64,000 nucleotides of DNA, from NCBI GenBank assembly GCA_963693085.1, contig OY856410.1, forward strand, positions 1,393,088,863 to 1,393,152,862, read 5' to 3'. Source of the stretch: Alisma plantago-aquatica. Lineage: Eukaryota > Streptophyta > Magnoliopsida > Alismatales > Alismataceae. Under the pieces are notes generated by a model, which saw only the letters and a list, made by a program, of their open reading frames with translations, ran no database searches and was not told where the DNA came from. A program made the position numbers and the translations under genes. The first letter of the stretch is position 1. Each line of letters begins with the position of its first letter. Positions 25,401 through 37,370 of this stretch are shown piece after piece.

Positions 25401-26979
25401 TCTAGATGTGTGATATTCTTCCAGTTTTGGTCTAATCATGATCTCAAAGAAAAGTGTCATTTCACTCACATGTTGACGATAAACAAAAACAGCACAAGTG
25501 CGGATCAATGACCATTAAGTGCCACTACCCAACCGACTGCGTTTTTAGAAAGAAAGGGAACGTAGGAATTTTTATTGCACAAGAGACAAATGTCGTAGGA
25601 TAAATACTATAGGGAGTCACGGCTATGGAAATCATGAGTGACAGATGGTGAGAGTTACGTTTAACCCTAGTGCTAATGGCCTTATTTACATCACACCCAC
25701 GCTCCATTTCTATTTCTAGATAGATGTTATAATTGCTCTCTACATGTAAAATAAATACATGAAATCAGTTTCCTATTTGGTTTACAAAACCTTTTGATAA
25801 TTAATTAATTCATTATTTAAGTAGTTATCTTTTTGTGCAAAAAGAAACATAAGACAATTTCCATGAGCTATGAGCCACAAGTGTGTATCAGAGCTTGAGC
25901 CCATCATAGACTAACGAGGTGATATGTGACGTGTTGTGGCACACTCTCACATAAACATGTGTTTGTGTGGTCACCATATCCACTCCAACGGTGAGCATAC
26001 CCTCCCCTAGAGCTTTTGGACACTAGTATCACATGCACTCATGCATACAAGGAGCACAAAAACTCTGTAAGTGGAAAATACATGAGTAAACCTTCTTCCC
26101 ATTTGCATAAAAACACATACTATTTTTCCTCCACACTCTATATGTACTAGTTGCACCTCCATTGGGGTCAATCCATGCTAGCATAATAGCTACAACCATA
26201 AAGTTAACAATATCTATATCATCTGACGTACAACATCCACACTATCTCATATGATATCAAAGCGCATGTGTATCAAGCACATTTATTCACTCTATATTGT
26301 CCAATGCAGTTTCTTAATAATGGATTAGTTTATTTTTTTATATGATTGACATGCAATTGTTTTGGCATACTTTTTAAGTGATTTACTATATAGTTCAATA
26401 TTGAATAAAGCATACTGAAAGGATTAAATTTGTTTGACTTATGTCATACCAAACACAATGTTAAGGATGAAGAAAAACAAGATCACTAGAGAGAGAAGAG
26501 GTTGAACAATTTAATAATAACTACTTTCCACTGTTGTAACATCCCCACGTGTATCATTTTAGGTGTCAAGTTAGAGCAATAATGCATGCACCTTCTCAAT
26601 CATCAGTTATGTCACATTTGCAACCTTAAAAAACACAAAAAGACAACATGTGTGTAGAGACTGGTAGGCATCAAACTCTACTACAACAATACATGCAATC
26701 TTATTAGAGTACATATGTCGATTAGTAATATAAAAGCAAAGGTAAAAATTGGCATGCATCAATTCCCATGCCCTTTCATATGTAGTAAGACAAGTGACAA
26801 TTCATAAATTTTAAAAACTAAGGACAAATTACATCCAAACCATCATTCAACTTTTCATATAACCTTATTTGAATACATGGCGACCAATTTATAATCTACA
26901 AATGAAATGGAAAACTATTTCCAAATCCTTCTATGCTCTTGCATGTCTGCCTGTTTAGAATAAAATACTAAAATGTAAC
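25401..26979. other. Stretch without recognisable genes
   Basis: AT-rich, no frame resembling a known protein, and no LTR pair. A plus-oriented tatcagagcttgagcc at about 25888 resembles a retrotransposon primer site but has no LTR beside it that I could find. Confidence 0.4.
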
Positions 26980-27400
26980 TAGAAATATAAGCAAATTGCA
27001 TACAATACCTCCCAAAATCTTTATATAGATTATAATACACATGCTACTTTATGAATTTTTTATTATAGAAGAAAAATTATAGAGGAAACCCTCTACATGA
27101 TTTCTTTTATAGTATAGATGTAATATAAAACTAACCTTCTATAATTTTGCACAAATGTCATATTAGAATAAGAAACGAAGCCATATCAAAAAATATAAAA
27201 ATAAACTACATGCTTTGTATATGAGAGTACAATTACTACTTTATGCTAGATATAGATATAAGAAGAAAATGTAGAGGAAATCCTTTGTATATAGTATATA
27301 TTTGATTTATATAGACTAAAATACAAGAACTACTTTGTAATTATGAAATGTAAGAAAGAAATATAGAGTAAATCCTCCATGATTTTTATTATATATTAAA
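26980..27400. repeat. Degenerate tandem units of roughly 100 bp
   Basis: Three or more diverged units share the order 'tact(t)tatga/tgta' then 'agaagaaaa' then 'tagaggaaa(c/t)cct', for example at about 27035-27110, 27220-27290 and 27320-27395. Divergence is high, so the exact period is uncertain. Confidence 0.45.
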
Positions 27401-27403
27401 TCA

Positions 27404-27472
27404 AGGGATGTAGTGTAGCTCAGCATGTTGTTCGGGTAAAAAAGGTCACATGTTCAAATCCTTTGATTTCTA
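27404..27472 (+). pseudogene. trnP-UGG: Plastid-like trnP-UGG relic
   Basis: The sequence starts AGGGATGTAG and keeps the GTTCAAATCCT T-arm of the plastid proline tRNA. It has small deletions in the D-arm and anticodon loop, and the anticodon region reads cggg rather than tTGGg. The 3' acceptor arm no longer pairs. It is followed 119 bases later, on the same strand, by a trnW relic, the same order and strand as in plastid genomes, where trnP and trnW are neighbours. It therefore looks like a nuclear plastid insertion (or a mitochondrial-relay copy), not a functional tRNA. Confidence 0.65.
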
Positions 27473-27591
27473 CCCCTCTATATGGTTATGGTACAAGGGG
27501 AAGTGAAATAGGTTGATATCGATGAAAATTGGATAGGATAAAGGGCACAACTGGTATTGGTCATGGAAACTACCTTTCCTATCACAAGAGA

Positions 27592-27665
27592 GCACTTGTA
27601 GTTCAGTTTGGTAGAACGTAGGTCTCAAAAACCTAATTCTATAGATTGAAATCCTATAAAGTTTG
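27592..27665 (+). pseudogene. trnW-CCA: Plastid-like trnW-CCA relic
   Basis: The core TAGTTCAGTTTGGTAGAACG matches the D-arm region of plastid tryptophan tRNA nearly perfectly, and GGTCTC-AAAACC gives the anticodon arm, though CCA has become CAA. The T-arm reads attgaaatcctat, one base from TTCAAATCC. With trnP at 27404-27472 it marks a decayed plastid-derived segment. I could not recognise petG or psaJ in the flanks. Confidence 0.7.
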
Positions 27666-28148
27666 AGATGGTTTCATCATCTCTTGTGTGACCTAGGCTA
27701 ATGGAAGTACTTTCTCTACATATCAAGCCATGAGAGACAGATAGAGAGTCGTCCCAAACATAATTGTCAAAGAAAATGAATATATATGTCCCCAACAACA
27801 GATCTAGGCAAGTCTAAGAGCATGTGAAAGTATATCCCGTATTACAAACATCCACAAGAGAGCTTGTTATATGTGTGGGTCTCACAACATGTGGCTCTTG
27901 CCATTTGAGGTTGTCCATTCCGTCATTCTCCTCCTAAAAATTTGGTGGGGAAAAATTGAGACTATTCAATATTAGAATGGGGGGTGTTCCACATTGACTC
28001 CTCTCATGTTGACTCATTCAAATTTTTTTTGCACTTCCAGATAAAAGAATAAACGATCCTCTAGAATTTCTGTCAAATTACTTAGCCTCCCCTTGCTCAT
28101 CCACCATTTCTAGGGCTCTCTTTTATTCCTTCCCTACTCCCCTACAAG
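27666..28148. other. Stretch without recognisable genes
   Basis: No coding frame or repeat stands out. It is the left flank of the CACTA insertion and continues at 37775. Confidence 0.4.
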
Positions 28149-28151
28149 TAG
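28149..28151. other. Left target-site duplication TAG of the CACTA element
   Basis: TAG directly precedes CACTA at 28152, and TAG directly follows the inverted terminus at 37771. A 3-bp duplication is the CACTA rule. Confidence 0.85.
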
Positions 28152-28800
28152 CACTATTACAGAAATGACATATAACATCACCTTTGATGGCGTCGGTTAA
28201 TAAAAAACCATCGATACCATAGATCAACAACGTCGGTTATCTAAGATATCTGTCACCATATGTGAAGGCTTGTCGATTAATAAAATACACGTCTACCACT
28301 TTTACTTCTATGTTGGTTTTTTGTAATAGAAACCGAAGTCTAACATTACCCACTAAATATAATTTGCGAGTGAAAATAATTTACCTCCAAAACTTTCAAT
28401 ACGTCGTCAGTTTTCTCAAAACCGACGACAAATGTTTCACACCATGTCCCCACAGAAAATTTATCCCCTCTATAGCGTCGATGTTTTCTCCATAAATCGA
28501 CGACTAAAACCCTAAACGAGACAGTTTAGATTTGGACTTAGTTGTCGATTTTTTACGAGTAATTGACAACACATGTTTCGTGCCATGCCCCCGCGGAAAA
28601 TTAATCCCCTCATTAGTCATCGATTTTTGACAAAAAATGACGACTAATCACCCTTCGTGAGACAAATTTTTTTAAGGGGGATCATCTGTAGCATCGGTTT
28701 GTTATCTAAACACTAACAACTAAAACCCCAAAGAGGGCAATTTTTTTTGTTTAGATTTGGATTAGTCGTCGATTTTTGGCTAACAACTAATGACTAAGGG
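28152..28800 (+). repeat. Left terminal and subterminal repeats of the CACTA element
   Basis: The terminus is followed by at least eight copies of gtcggtt, gtcgattttt or accgacgac-type words in both orientations. The pair gtcagttttctcaaaaccgac (28395-28430 region) is a local inverted repeat. Confidence 0.8.
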
Positions 28801-28849
28801 TTTAATACCACATGTGAGAAATAAACTTTTCCCCATTCTCTCTATTTCA

Positions 28850-29190
28850 TCGTGATTCTGGGATTACCTCCGCTCTTGGCGATTTGACTCCTCCTCTCAT
28901 CTGTCACCGCTGCCAGCTGCTTGCTACTTGTCATCACCACCGTCAGCTGTTGTGCTACTCATCTCTGCCGCCGCCAGCTCCTCTGCTATTCGGTGTGATC
29001 TTTGTGCCACCAGGAGACACTGACAGACTGTTGTGCTCACCACTTGAGGACGTTGGCGGCCGGAGCTGTTGTGCTTATCAGCCACTTGAGGAGCTCTGCG
29101 CTCACTGCCGCCGGAGCTCGGGCCTGGTCTGAGGATGCTGGAGCTCACCGGCCGCTTGAGGAGCTTCAGTTTCCCCTTGTGGTAGGTAGG
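28850..29190 (+). other. GC-rich, CTG/CCG-rich island inside the CACTA element
   Basis: Strongly richer in G+C than its surroundings, with repeated ctgccg, gctgttgtgct and cttgaggagct words. Frames on both strands are open but low-complexity and resemble no protein I know. It could be the promoter or untranslated first exon of the transposase gene (a gt follows near 29180), or captured host sequence. Confidence 0.4.
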
Positions 29191-29785
29191 TTTGATATCC
29201 CCAAATAGCTCCACATGTATTGCAATAAATGTTTATGCATGTTTGAGCTAGGAATCGAATTTGACAAATATTTAAACTATATCCTAACTTGATAACAATG
29301 AAATGTGACCTAATGTGAATGTTGCTATATTTGAGATCTAATCTTGTACACATTTCACCCTACTCTTGTATTAACTATATTGCTCAAATCTTTTGATCAA
29401 TCTATCTAAGATATTGAAACCCTAGTTTTAAAAATCTAATTTTGTAGTGATGTGTCACCCTAACATCTACATGAATCCATATTGTATGATGTAGATTGAT
29501 GATGATAATGCAAGAACTAGTTTGAAATTTTAAAATCAATTATGAATTCTCTCCCTCCCTGGGTCATGACTAATTTATGTGTAATGATTATCTTGATGAT
29601 GAACATGCATGGACATTGGAGATGTTGAATTAATGTTATAGAATATGGTACCTAGACTAGGGTATGATCAAGACTATAAGATGTTGCTATTGTAAATACA
29701 TACATGTATTTTGTTGTCCTAGAAACCCGTCTGAGATTTACTCATTATGAGTAAATCTTGGATAGTCCCCGGTTTGGGACTATTA

Positions 29786-30002
29786 TTGAACACTTAATCT
29801 CACTTAGGATGTAAGTGTATAATGTAGATTTGGTTTTCATGAAGTTTCTTCAACACTTCCCTGTTTGTTCTCCAAGTACATGTGTTGGTGGGCATTTGCC
29901 CATGTACATCAATGTACTTGGAGAACTGTGGGGAAATGCTGCCGATTTTTTTTGGAAAACTAAATACACATTATACACTTACTAGTGAGATTAGGTGTTC
30001 AA
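29786..30002 (+). ncRNA. 217-bp near-perfect hairpin upstream of TNP2 (candidate small-RNA precursor)
   Basis: Arms 29786-29894 and 29896-30002 pair almost end to end: ttgaacacttaatctcac with its complement at 29985-30002, taagtgtataatgt with acattatacactta at about 29966-29979, and ttctccaagtaca with tgtacttggagaa near the loop, closing at ggcatttgcc. Internal mismatches lie mainly around 29842-29855. It is in the leader between the CACTA end and the TNP2 start at 30126. Rice miR820 precursors are known hairpins carried by CACTA elements. Whether this one is processed is unknown; it could also be a small nested foldback element. Confidence 0.5.
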
Positions 30003-30036
30003 GAATGGGATAGGTGGTACACACATTTATTATATA

Positions 30037-30098
30037 TAAGACCCTAAACCCTAATCTTTTAACCCTAAACCCTAATCTTTTAATGCTAAATCCTAATA
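30037..30098 (+). repeat. Telobox-like array before TNP2
   Basis: The word ccctaaaccctaatctttta occurs about two and a half times in tandem, ending as gctaaatcctaat. AAACCCTAA is the plant telomere unit and also a known promoter motif (telobox). The array ends about 28 bases before the TNP2 start codon. Confidence 0.75.
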
Positions 30099-30125
30099 TA
30101 TACTTGTTTTCTCTTTGATCATAGA

Positions 30126-33100
30126 ATGGATAGATCATGGATGTCCATTCCAAATCGATGCATCCCAAAGTTTATTACTGGTCTTGATTGGTTTATTAGA
30201 TTCATAGAGGAACATAGATAACAACCTGGAGATAGGTTCTATTGTTCATGTAGGCATTGCAGTAACAATTTGAAAGTCAGCACTGGTGATGAAATCAAAA
30301 GTCATGTCATGTGCAACGGGATTGTACAAGGCTATACAGAACGGTACTGACATGGAGAGATTTCAAACCTAAAATCAGTAGATGTTGATAGCAGTGCTTG
30401 TGTGGAAGAAGAAATTGCCTCCAATGATGTAGATGTGAACGAAATGGTTCCAATAGACATCGCTGATGAGATGCTGGATAGTTGTGGGGTAGAGCACACC
30501 GATCCACCTCCCATGTTTAGGAACATTATACATGATGCTGAGAGACTGTTATATACATGTTGTACTAAGTTTACTAAGCTTAGCACTGTGTTGAGATTGT
30601 ATAAGTTGAAGGCTAACAATAAATGGAGCAACAAAAGCTTCACGTCATTGTTGTCTTTGTTGAAAGAATTTCTTCCTGAAGGAAACGAGCTTTCAATCTC
30701 AACATACGAGTTAAAGAAATTATTACACCCAATGGAAATGGAGGCTAAGAAGATACACACATGCCTGAATGATTGTGTATTATTTCAAGAGGACTATGTG
30801 GATTTGAAAGATTGTCCAAAATGTAGGGCGTCAAGGTATAAAATGACGACGTCAGGGAAGTCCAAAACTGGTTCTCCTACCAAGGTGATGTGGTGTCTAC
30901 CTATAATACCACAATTTCAATGCTTGTTTACCAATCCGATAGATGCGAAGAATTTGAGATGGCATGCAGAGGTTAAGAAAAATAATGATGGAATCCTACG
31001 ACATGCATCTGATTCCCCGCAATGGAAGAAGATTGTTTTATTGTACCCTGAATTTGGTGAAGAAGTCGGAAATCTAAGACTTGGGCTTTGTACCGATGGG
31101 ATGAATCCATACGGGACATTGAGAAACCAACATAGTACTTGGCCTGTTATGATTGTTATATACAATCTTCCTCCCTGGTTGTGTATAAAAAATAAGTATG
31201 TTATGTTGTCGTTGTTGATATTGGGCCCTAAACAACCTGAAAATGATATCGACGTTTATATTGACCTCTGATTGAAGACTTCAAGAAACTCTAGGGTGAA
31301 GGTGTGATGACCTATGATGCTTCACGTAGAGAGATATTTCGATTGCATGCTATGTTGTTTTGCACTATTAATGATTTTCCAGCATATGAGAATTTGTCTG
31401 GATACATTGTAAAAGGATCTAAAGTGTGTCCTATATGTGAAGAGAACATTGATTCTATACGACTAAAATATGGCAGCAAGACTATATATCTTGGTCATCA
31501 AAGGTTTCTTCTAAAAATTTCATCCATACTGAAGGTTGCGCACATCGTTCAATGGATGGAATGAGGAACAGTGTGCGCCTAAACCTATACCAGGGGAGGT
31601 TGTTTATGAAAGAGTAAAAGACTTTCTCAATGAATTTGGTAAGAGATCACAATGTACCATGCCCACCCAAAAGTGACAAATCTTTATTCAAGGAGAAGTC
31701 AATATTTTGGGATCTTCCTTATTGGAGTTCTTTGGTATTTAGGCATTGTATCGATGTCATGCATGGTGAGAAAAATGTATGTGATAGCGTCATTAGTACT
31801 TTGTTGAATATACCAGGTAAGACTAAAGATGGGATCAAATCTATAATGGACCTACGTGAAATGGGAATAAGGAAAAAATTAACAGAAGTAGTTAGTACTG
31901 GTCAGAGGACATATTTACCTCTTGCTTGTTATGTGTTGTCTAGAAAGGAGAAGAAATCTTTTTGCGAGTGCTTGGTTAATGTTAAGGTACCACAAGGTTA
32001 CTCTTCCAACATCCATAGATTGGTATCAATGAAAGATACAAAGCTGATAGGTCTTAAATCTCATGATTGTCACACTCTAATGCAACAAATATTGCCTGTG
32101 GCAATTCAATCTATACTGCTGAAGCATGTAAGGTTTGCAATCACCAGACTTTGTTTCTTCTTCAATAGTCTATGCAACAAACTTATTGATCTTGAGAATC
32201 TCGATAAGTTGCAAAGAGAAGTGGTTGTTATCCTTTGTCAGCTTGAGATGTATTTTCCTCTTTCATTCTTTGATATCATGGTACATCTTGTTATCTACTT
32301 GACTAGGGAAGTGAAAATGTTGGGACCAGTTTTCTTGCATTGGATGTATCCTTTTGAACGATACATGAGCATTTTTAAAGGTGATGTTCAAAACCGTTAT
32401 CGGCCTGAAGGGAGTATTATTGAGGGTTATGTGGTGAGAGAGGTTATGGAATTTGTAATGACTTTCTGAGTGGTAATGATGTTCATGTAAATGACAAGAA
32501 TATTGAGGAGTACTCTGGCAAAGGGATTTTAGGATCACAAATGAAATTAATCAGCTGTGAGCTGTTGGAACAAGCTCACTTGTATATTTTGCATAACATC
32601 GACGAAGTGAGTGTTTATATCACAGAACATACCAATTTCATCAAGAAACGATATCCTCGAGGCAATTCAATGTGGCTTGCTAGAGAGCATAACAAGACAT
32701 TTATTAAGTGGTTTTAAGATAAAGTCTTACATCAACTATCTCAAACACCAAATAATAGTGCTGAAAATATCAAATGCCACACCTTTAAATCAAAAATGAA
32801 TGTTATGTCTTATGAAAGGTTTGGCATAAATGGGTTCTCATATTACACAAAGCGTCAAGATGATGAGAGTGTCGTCCAAAACAATGGGGTCACCCTTCAA
32901 GCGTCTTCATTGTTTTTTTCAAGTGTAAAAGATAAGAGTCAAGTGAAGCTATAATGGCATATTATTGTGTCATTGAAGACAAATGGGAGTTTGACTACGT
33001 AGATTTCAGAATTCCGCTCTTTAAGTGTAATTGGGTTGATAACACCAAAGGAGTTATAGTGGATGAATTGAGTTTCACATTAGTGAATTTTGAAAAGATT

Positions 33101-33208
33101 GGCGAGAAGGGTGAACCATTCATATTAGCATCACATGCAAAACAAGTATTTTATATTGATGATCCTGCAAATGAAAAATGGTCGGTTGTTCTTCATGGTA
33201 AAAGGTAG
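30126..33208 (+). pseudogene. CACTA transposase TNP2, broken
   Basis: Starting at ATG 30126 (MDRSWM, the usual TNP2 start), the N-terminal Transpos_assoc domain runs to about 30350 with its C..C..H pattern (YCSCRHC). The Transposase_21 core follows (30500-31560; MWCLPIIPQFQCLF, RLGLCTDGMNPYG), then DUF4218 (31630-32700; HCIDVMHGEKN, LHWMYPFERYM) and C-terminal DUF4216 (32954-33208; FKCNWVDNTKG). In-frame stops lie at codons 32 (30219-30221) and 75 (30348-30350). One-base deletions break the frame near 31267 and 32453, and there are further changes near 31560 and 32950. TNP2 would cut and move CACTA elements; this copy cannot be translated whole. Confidence 0.9.
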
Positions 33209-33499
33209 TTCATTGAAGACCCTATAGATGAAGAAGACTACAATGATAAGTATGATGACTCGAGTCCATTCTCAGTTGGGTTGCCAACACCAAATATTGC
33301 AGATAACGATGACTTATATGTGCGTGGAGATCACACCAAAGGAATGTTAATTGATAAAAGATCTCAATATTAGAGGCATGTTTTTATTTTTTTTTTAAAT
33401 GGTTTATTTTTTTGAATGTTAGATCGACGTGAACTTCACAATGTTATATTAATTTTAGTTATGTTAAATGTTTGATTGTTTTTTGTATGACAATTTTAG

Positions 33500-35690
33500 A
33501 TGGTTGACCATGAGTATGATGATCATGATGATGATTACCATGAGGGTGAGGTGCTGTCTCACAATGTAAGTTTTATAATATATCCTATATCTAGCTATAT
33601 ATATGTCCATTTATAAGTTATATCCTATATGTTTTTTTGCCAATTTTTAGGTTGATGATGCACCCCCTGAAAACCTTGTGGCACTTGATGAGCTGCAAAA
33701 AAATTGAAAAAAATTAGGGGCATCACTATGATGAACAAGTTACTACAACAAAGGGGCAACCAAAATTGGTTGTGGATTTTGATCATGTAGGAAATCAAGT
33801 CGGGGTCAACCGCAACTCCTTTGTTTCATATCTTGGGGTTCTTACTCGTATCCATTGTGGTGTAAATGCAGAATCTTAGCATGCAGTTCCTAAAGGGAAG
33901 AAAGACTTAGTATGGAAAGAACTATGTGTGAGATATTATCATTTGCAATTCTATTTTTAAAGTTATTTACAATTCTATTTTTTAGAATACTCTATTAAAT
34001 ATATGAAATTTTGTAGAGTATATTTGAATTGGACGAAAGCCTACATCATAAAAAGGTGATGCAACGCTATAGGGATGGGGATCCTAAGGAACTATAGGAC
34101 AACGCTCAATTGACAATACATACGAGATGTTGATAAGAGGAAGAAGTCAGCCCTTCAACAATGGAACTACCTGGACTCGGCTGAGCGGAAGGCGTTTATT
34201 GACAGGAGAAATACTGATGAATTCAACAGATTAAGCGTCACTCCCAATTTAATTAATATACATTCTTATGAATTCACCTATTCACGATTGACCTTGATTG
34301 TTACTAACCAATTCAATGTGATTATTAATTACAAGGCTATGAACGATTATCAAAGAGCAAGGCATGCACTGAATGTGCATGACCACACGATGGGTCCACG
34401 TGGCTATGTAGCTCTTCACCAAAAACTACATACATCTTCAGTTCAGCAGCCCACTGCTCCTAATACTGAGACTGATGAGTCCTCTACTATTACTCCCACA
34501 CCTCTGCATCGCCATGATGTGTGGATAGCTGGGATGCAAAACAAAAAAGGAGATATAATCAAACCCACAACTACTGAGGTGGCTACAAAATTGGTAAATT
34601 TCAACTCTCAGAGCAATTCATATTGATGATTGTTATGTTTACTTACCAATTTCTATTGATGATGATTAGCGGGAGCTTCACGAGCATAGGAAGAAAGGCT
34701 CCTTCATCCCTGAGGGAACAAGGGATGAATTGACAGTTGCTCTCGATAACCCAGAGCATCCTAGATGTGTTAGGGTTGTAGGGGATGGACTGGGCCTAAG
34801 AGCGTTCTTTGGGCCATCACAGCGCAAACATACCCAAAAGGGGGAATTTCTAAAGCTGAGGTAACCTATTCTTTTTTTAGAATACTATTGGAAAGAGAAT
34901 TCATGAACAAAAAGCATTTTTATTGGCCATGTATAGGTAGATGAGTTAGTTGATAAGAGAGTTCAAAAAGCATTGAGTAAGCGGTAGATATCTCAGTCTG
35001 CCACTCCGAAAAGTAGTTGTAGCGTGCTGCTCTTCCCCTATAATAGAGGTGGTTGGGAGTGATCCTGTAGAGGTGGTTGGGAGTAATCTTATTGACCCAC
35101 CACCTAGCACGTCTGCTGTAAGTATTTTACTGACATAGTAGCTAGTTTTTTCAAGATGATATGTTTATTTATATATATAACATACTCTATGTAAATTTAT
35201 AGGGGTTGAAACCATGCCTCTAAAATTGAAAGAATTCATCATTGCAGAGGGAGAGACTTACCCACGCTTTCTAGGACACACGGTTCATGGCACTCTAGTA
35301 TCCGATGGTGCGGTTTGTGTGAGCCTGAGGCTTGTGTTCACTACTTGGAGGTAACATCTGTTGCCATATGCCCACCCAGATGCCGACACGCTTGGTGAAG
35401 CAGAAGAAAGAGTGGTCTTATGGCCCGAAATGGATGTCACCTATACTGATCATGTATGATAAATTTACATTATGTTAATTTGTATATATGTATATACATG
35501 ATAATTGATATGAAATTATATATGCAGGACAAAGGGAAGAAATCCACTACAACTCATCTTCTTCCACCTCCACCTCCACCTCTTCCTGAAGTACCTAGTT
35601 GGATTGCAAAGGACCTATACGACTCGTTAGGTCCTCAATGTAGGGATATGTCAATATGGATAGGCGAGCATCTCGAAATTGTCCTATGAT
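33500..35690 (+). pseudogene. Second CACTA gene, Transposase_24/TnpA-like, broken
   Basis: Same strand as TNP2 and just downstream. Blocks resembling the plant Transposase_24 family lie at about 33770-33870 (VGVNRNSFVSYLGVL), 34015-34080 and 34288-34900, where WIAGMQNKKGDIIKP is followed, after a break, by ELHEHRKKGSFIPEGTRDEL and NPEHPRCVRVVGDG. A plausible intron runs from gtaagt at 33566 to ttttag near 33650. A proline-run block lies at 35530-35689 (PPPPPPLPEVPSWIAKDLYDSL). Stops occur at 33710 and 33878. In Spm, TnpA binds the subterminal repeats; the role here is inferred from position and family. Confidence 0.7.
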
Positions 35691-35699
35691 TGTTTCTAT

Positions 35700-37370
35700 T
35701 AAGGAGGAGGTTGCATGCCAATCACACGATAATAATATATTTATACATGATATTTTGGAGTTATTTACTTATGCTTGGCTGAATACATCTATGATAGAAC
35801 TATGAATATGGTGAGATCTTGTTTATATATATACCTTGTTTTTATATATGGTGATCTGTGTTCTTATATATTAATACATACGTAATATATGTTTTGCAAC
35901 TACTTACATATAGTCTGTACATAATTTTCATTTACCCATGTGAGATTTCTAATTCCATCCTTGATTAGTCGTGTACATAAAGACCCTTCATCAGTTACCT
36001 TATATTACTCTATCACTTTTAAATATTTTGGTAAGCGTGATAATAGCTCCATTCAATGTTGAGTAAGTTTACTTTGCTTATAATTTAGACTTAAGAAAAT
36101 TATATTTTATTGTGAATTTTGAGTTATATATTTTTAACTTTCTTATCTCTAGTGGTAAGCATTGAGAGTTACCGATTTTTATCCCCGAGACGTTGACTGT
36201 TTATTATCTAGACCCTGAGGGGGAGGAATTAGGCAATTTGGGACACACAATGAAAAAACCATTATTAACGTGAGAAATGTTTTATATTTATATTCGTTAA
36301 CATCTACTATTACATTACTATTTAGTAATGAAATTTAATGTGTTACATTAACGCGTAGGGCTTTAAAAGATTTCAAAAAAAAGATGGAGGAGTCATGTGC
36401 ATGAAAAAGAAATTGTTAGTTTGGGAGAATGTGAAAGTTAGTTTTCTGACTCAAATGCATATATTATTTATGTGAACTGTGTTTATTTTTATTTATTAAC
36501 ATTTTGTATGTTGAAATTTATAGTGTGTTGTATAAGATAACAACTGGGCATGTGGATACTATGTGCTGCGGTATATGGACCTAATTGTCAGACATGTTGC
36601 ACAAGAAATCGAAAACATACAACATGTATTATATAGTCTTGATCATCATATATAAGTATATAGTCTCATTAGATAATATGAAAATATCAAACTTATTAAC
36701 TATATATACGTCATTCTCTTTGTATGTATTTAAAACTAATGACTTCACTACAAGGGAAAGTTATTAGATGTACGCGATCCCTATACGATGGAACAATTAG
36801 ATGACATAAGAGAATAATGGGCAAAAGCATTTGAAAGGAAGACAATTTTTTATTATAATTGGGGTACTAATGATGATAAGGAATGCCATTTCTAAACTTT
36901 GATGTCATAATTATTTCAATATTTGATGACATTTCTAAACTTTAAAAGACAAGCTTATATGTACATGTGTGAATGATTTTTTTTTTTCAATTGTCTTATT
37001 GAAATTTGATATATATATATACATGTGTGTGCATGTGAAGATGAATGAATGTGCTTCTACATGTGTGTAAATGTGAAAAGAAATGAATGAATGGAACTGC
37101 ATGTTGTTACATGTGTGTGAATGTAAAAATGGAGGAATGAATGGAACTACATGTTTCTACATGTGTGTGAATCATATGAATGAATTAATTGTGTCTGTAC
37201 ATGTGTGTGAAACACATGATGTATATATAATCTTGATCATCTTGTTATTGCAGGTTTGTGGCCTGTTGTTAGCTGAAATTAAAAGATGTTGTAAATCTGC
37301 TTCAGAACTGAACTGCAGGCTCTACATCATGCTGACCAGCCGAATAGCAGGCCTGCAAGCTGATAATAAA
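35700..37370 (+). other. AT-rich 3' interior of the CACTA element
   Basis: No recognisable coding sequence. 37021-37210 holds an irregular minisatellite with acatgtgtgtga starting at 37021, 37059, 37109, 37159 and 37199 (spacing 38-50), separated by gaatgaatg-rich spacers. Confidence 0.6.

Noticed and set aside
25880..25905. Plus-strand tatcagagcttgagcc as a retrotransposon primer site
   Set aside because: No LTR end or repeated partner found beside it.
30332..30760. 142-codon - strand open frame
   Set aside because: Antisense to the TNP2 transposase, whose domains match on the + strand.
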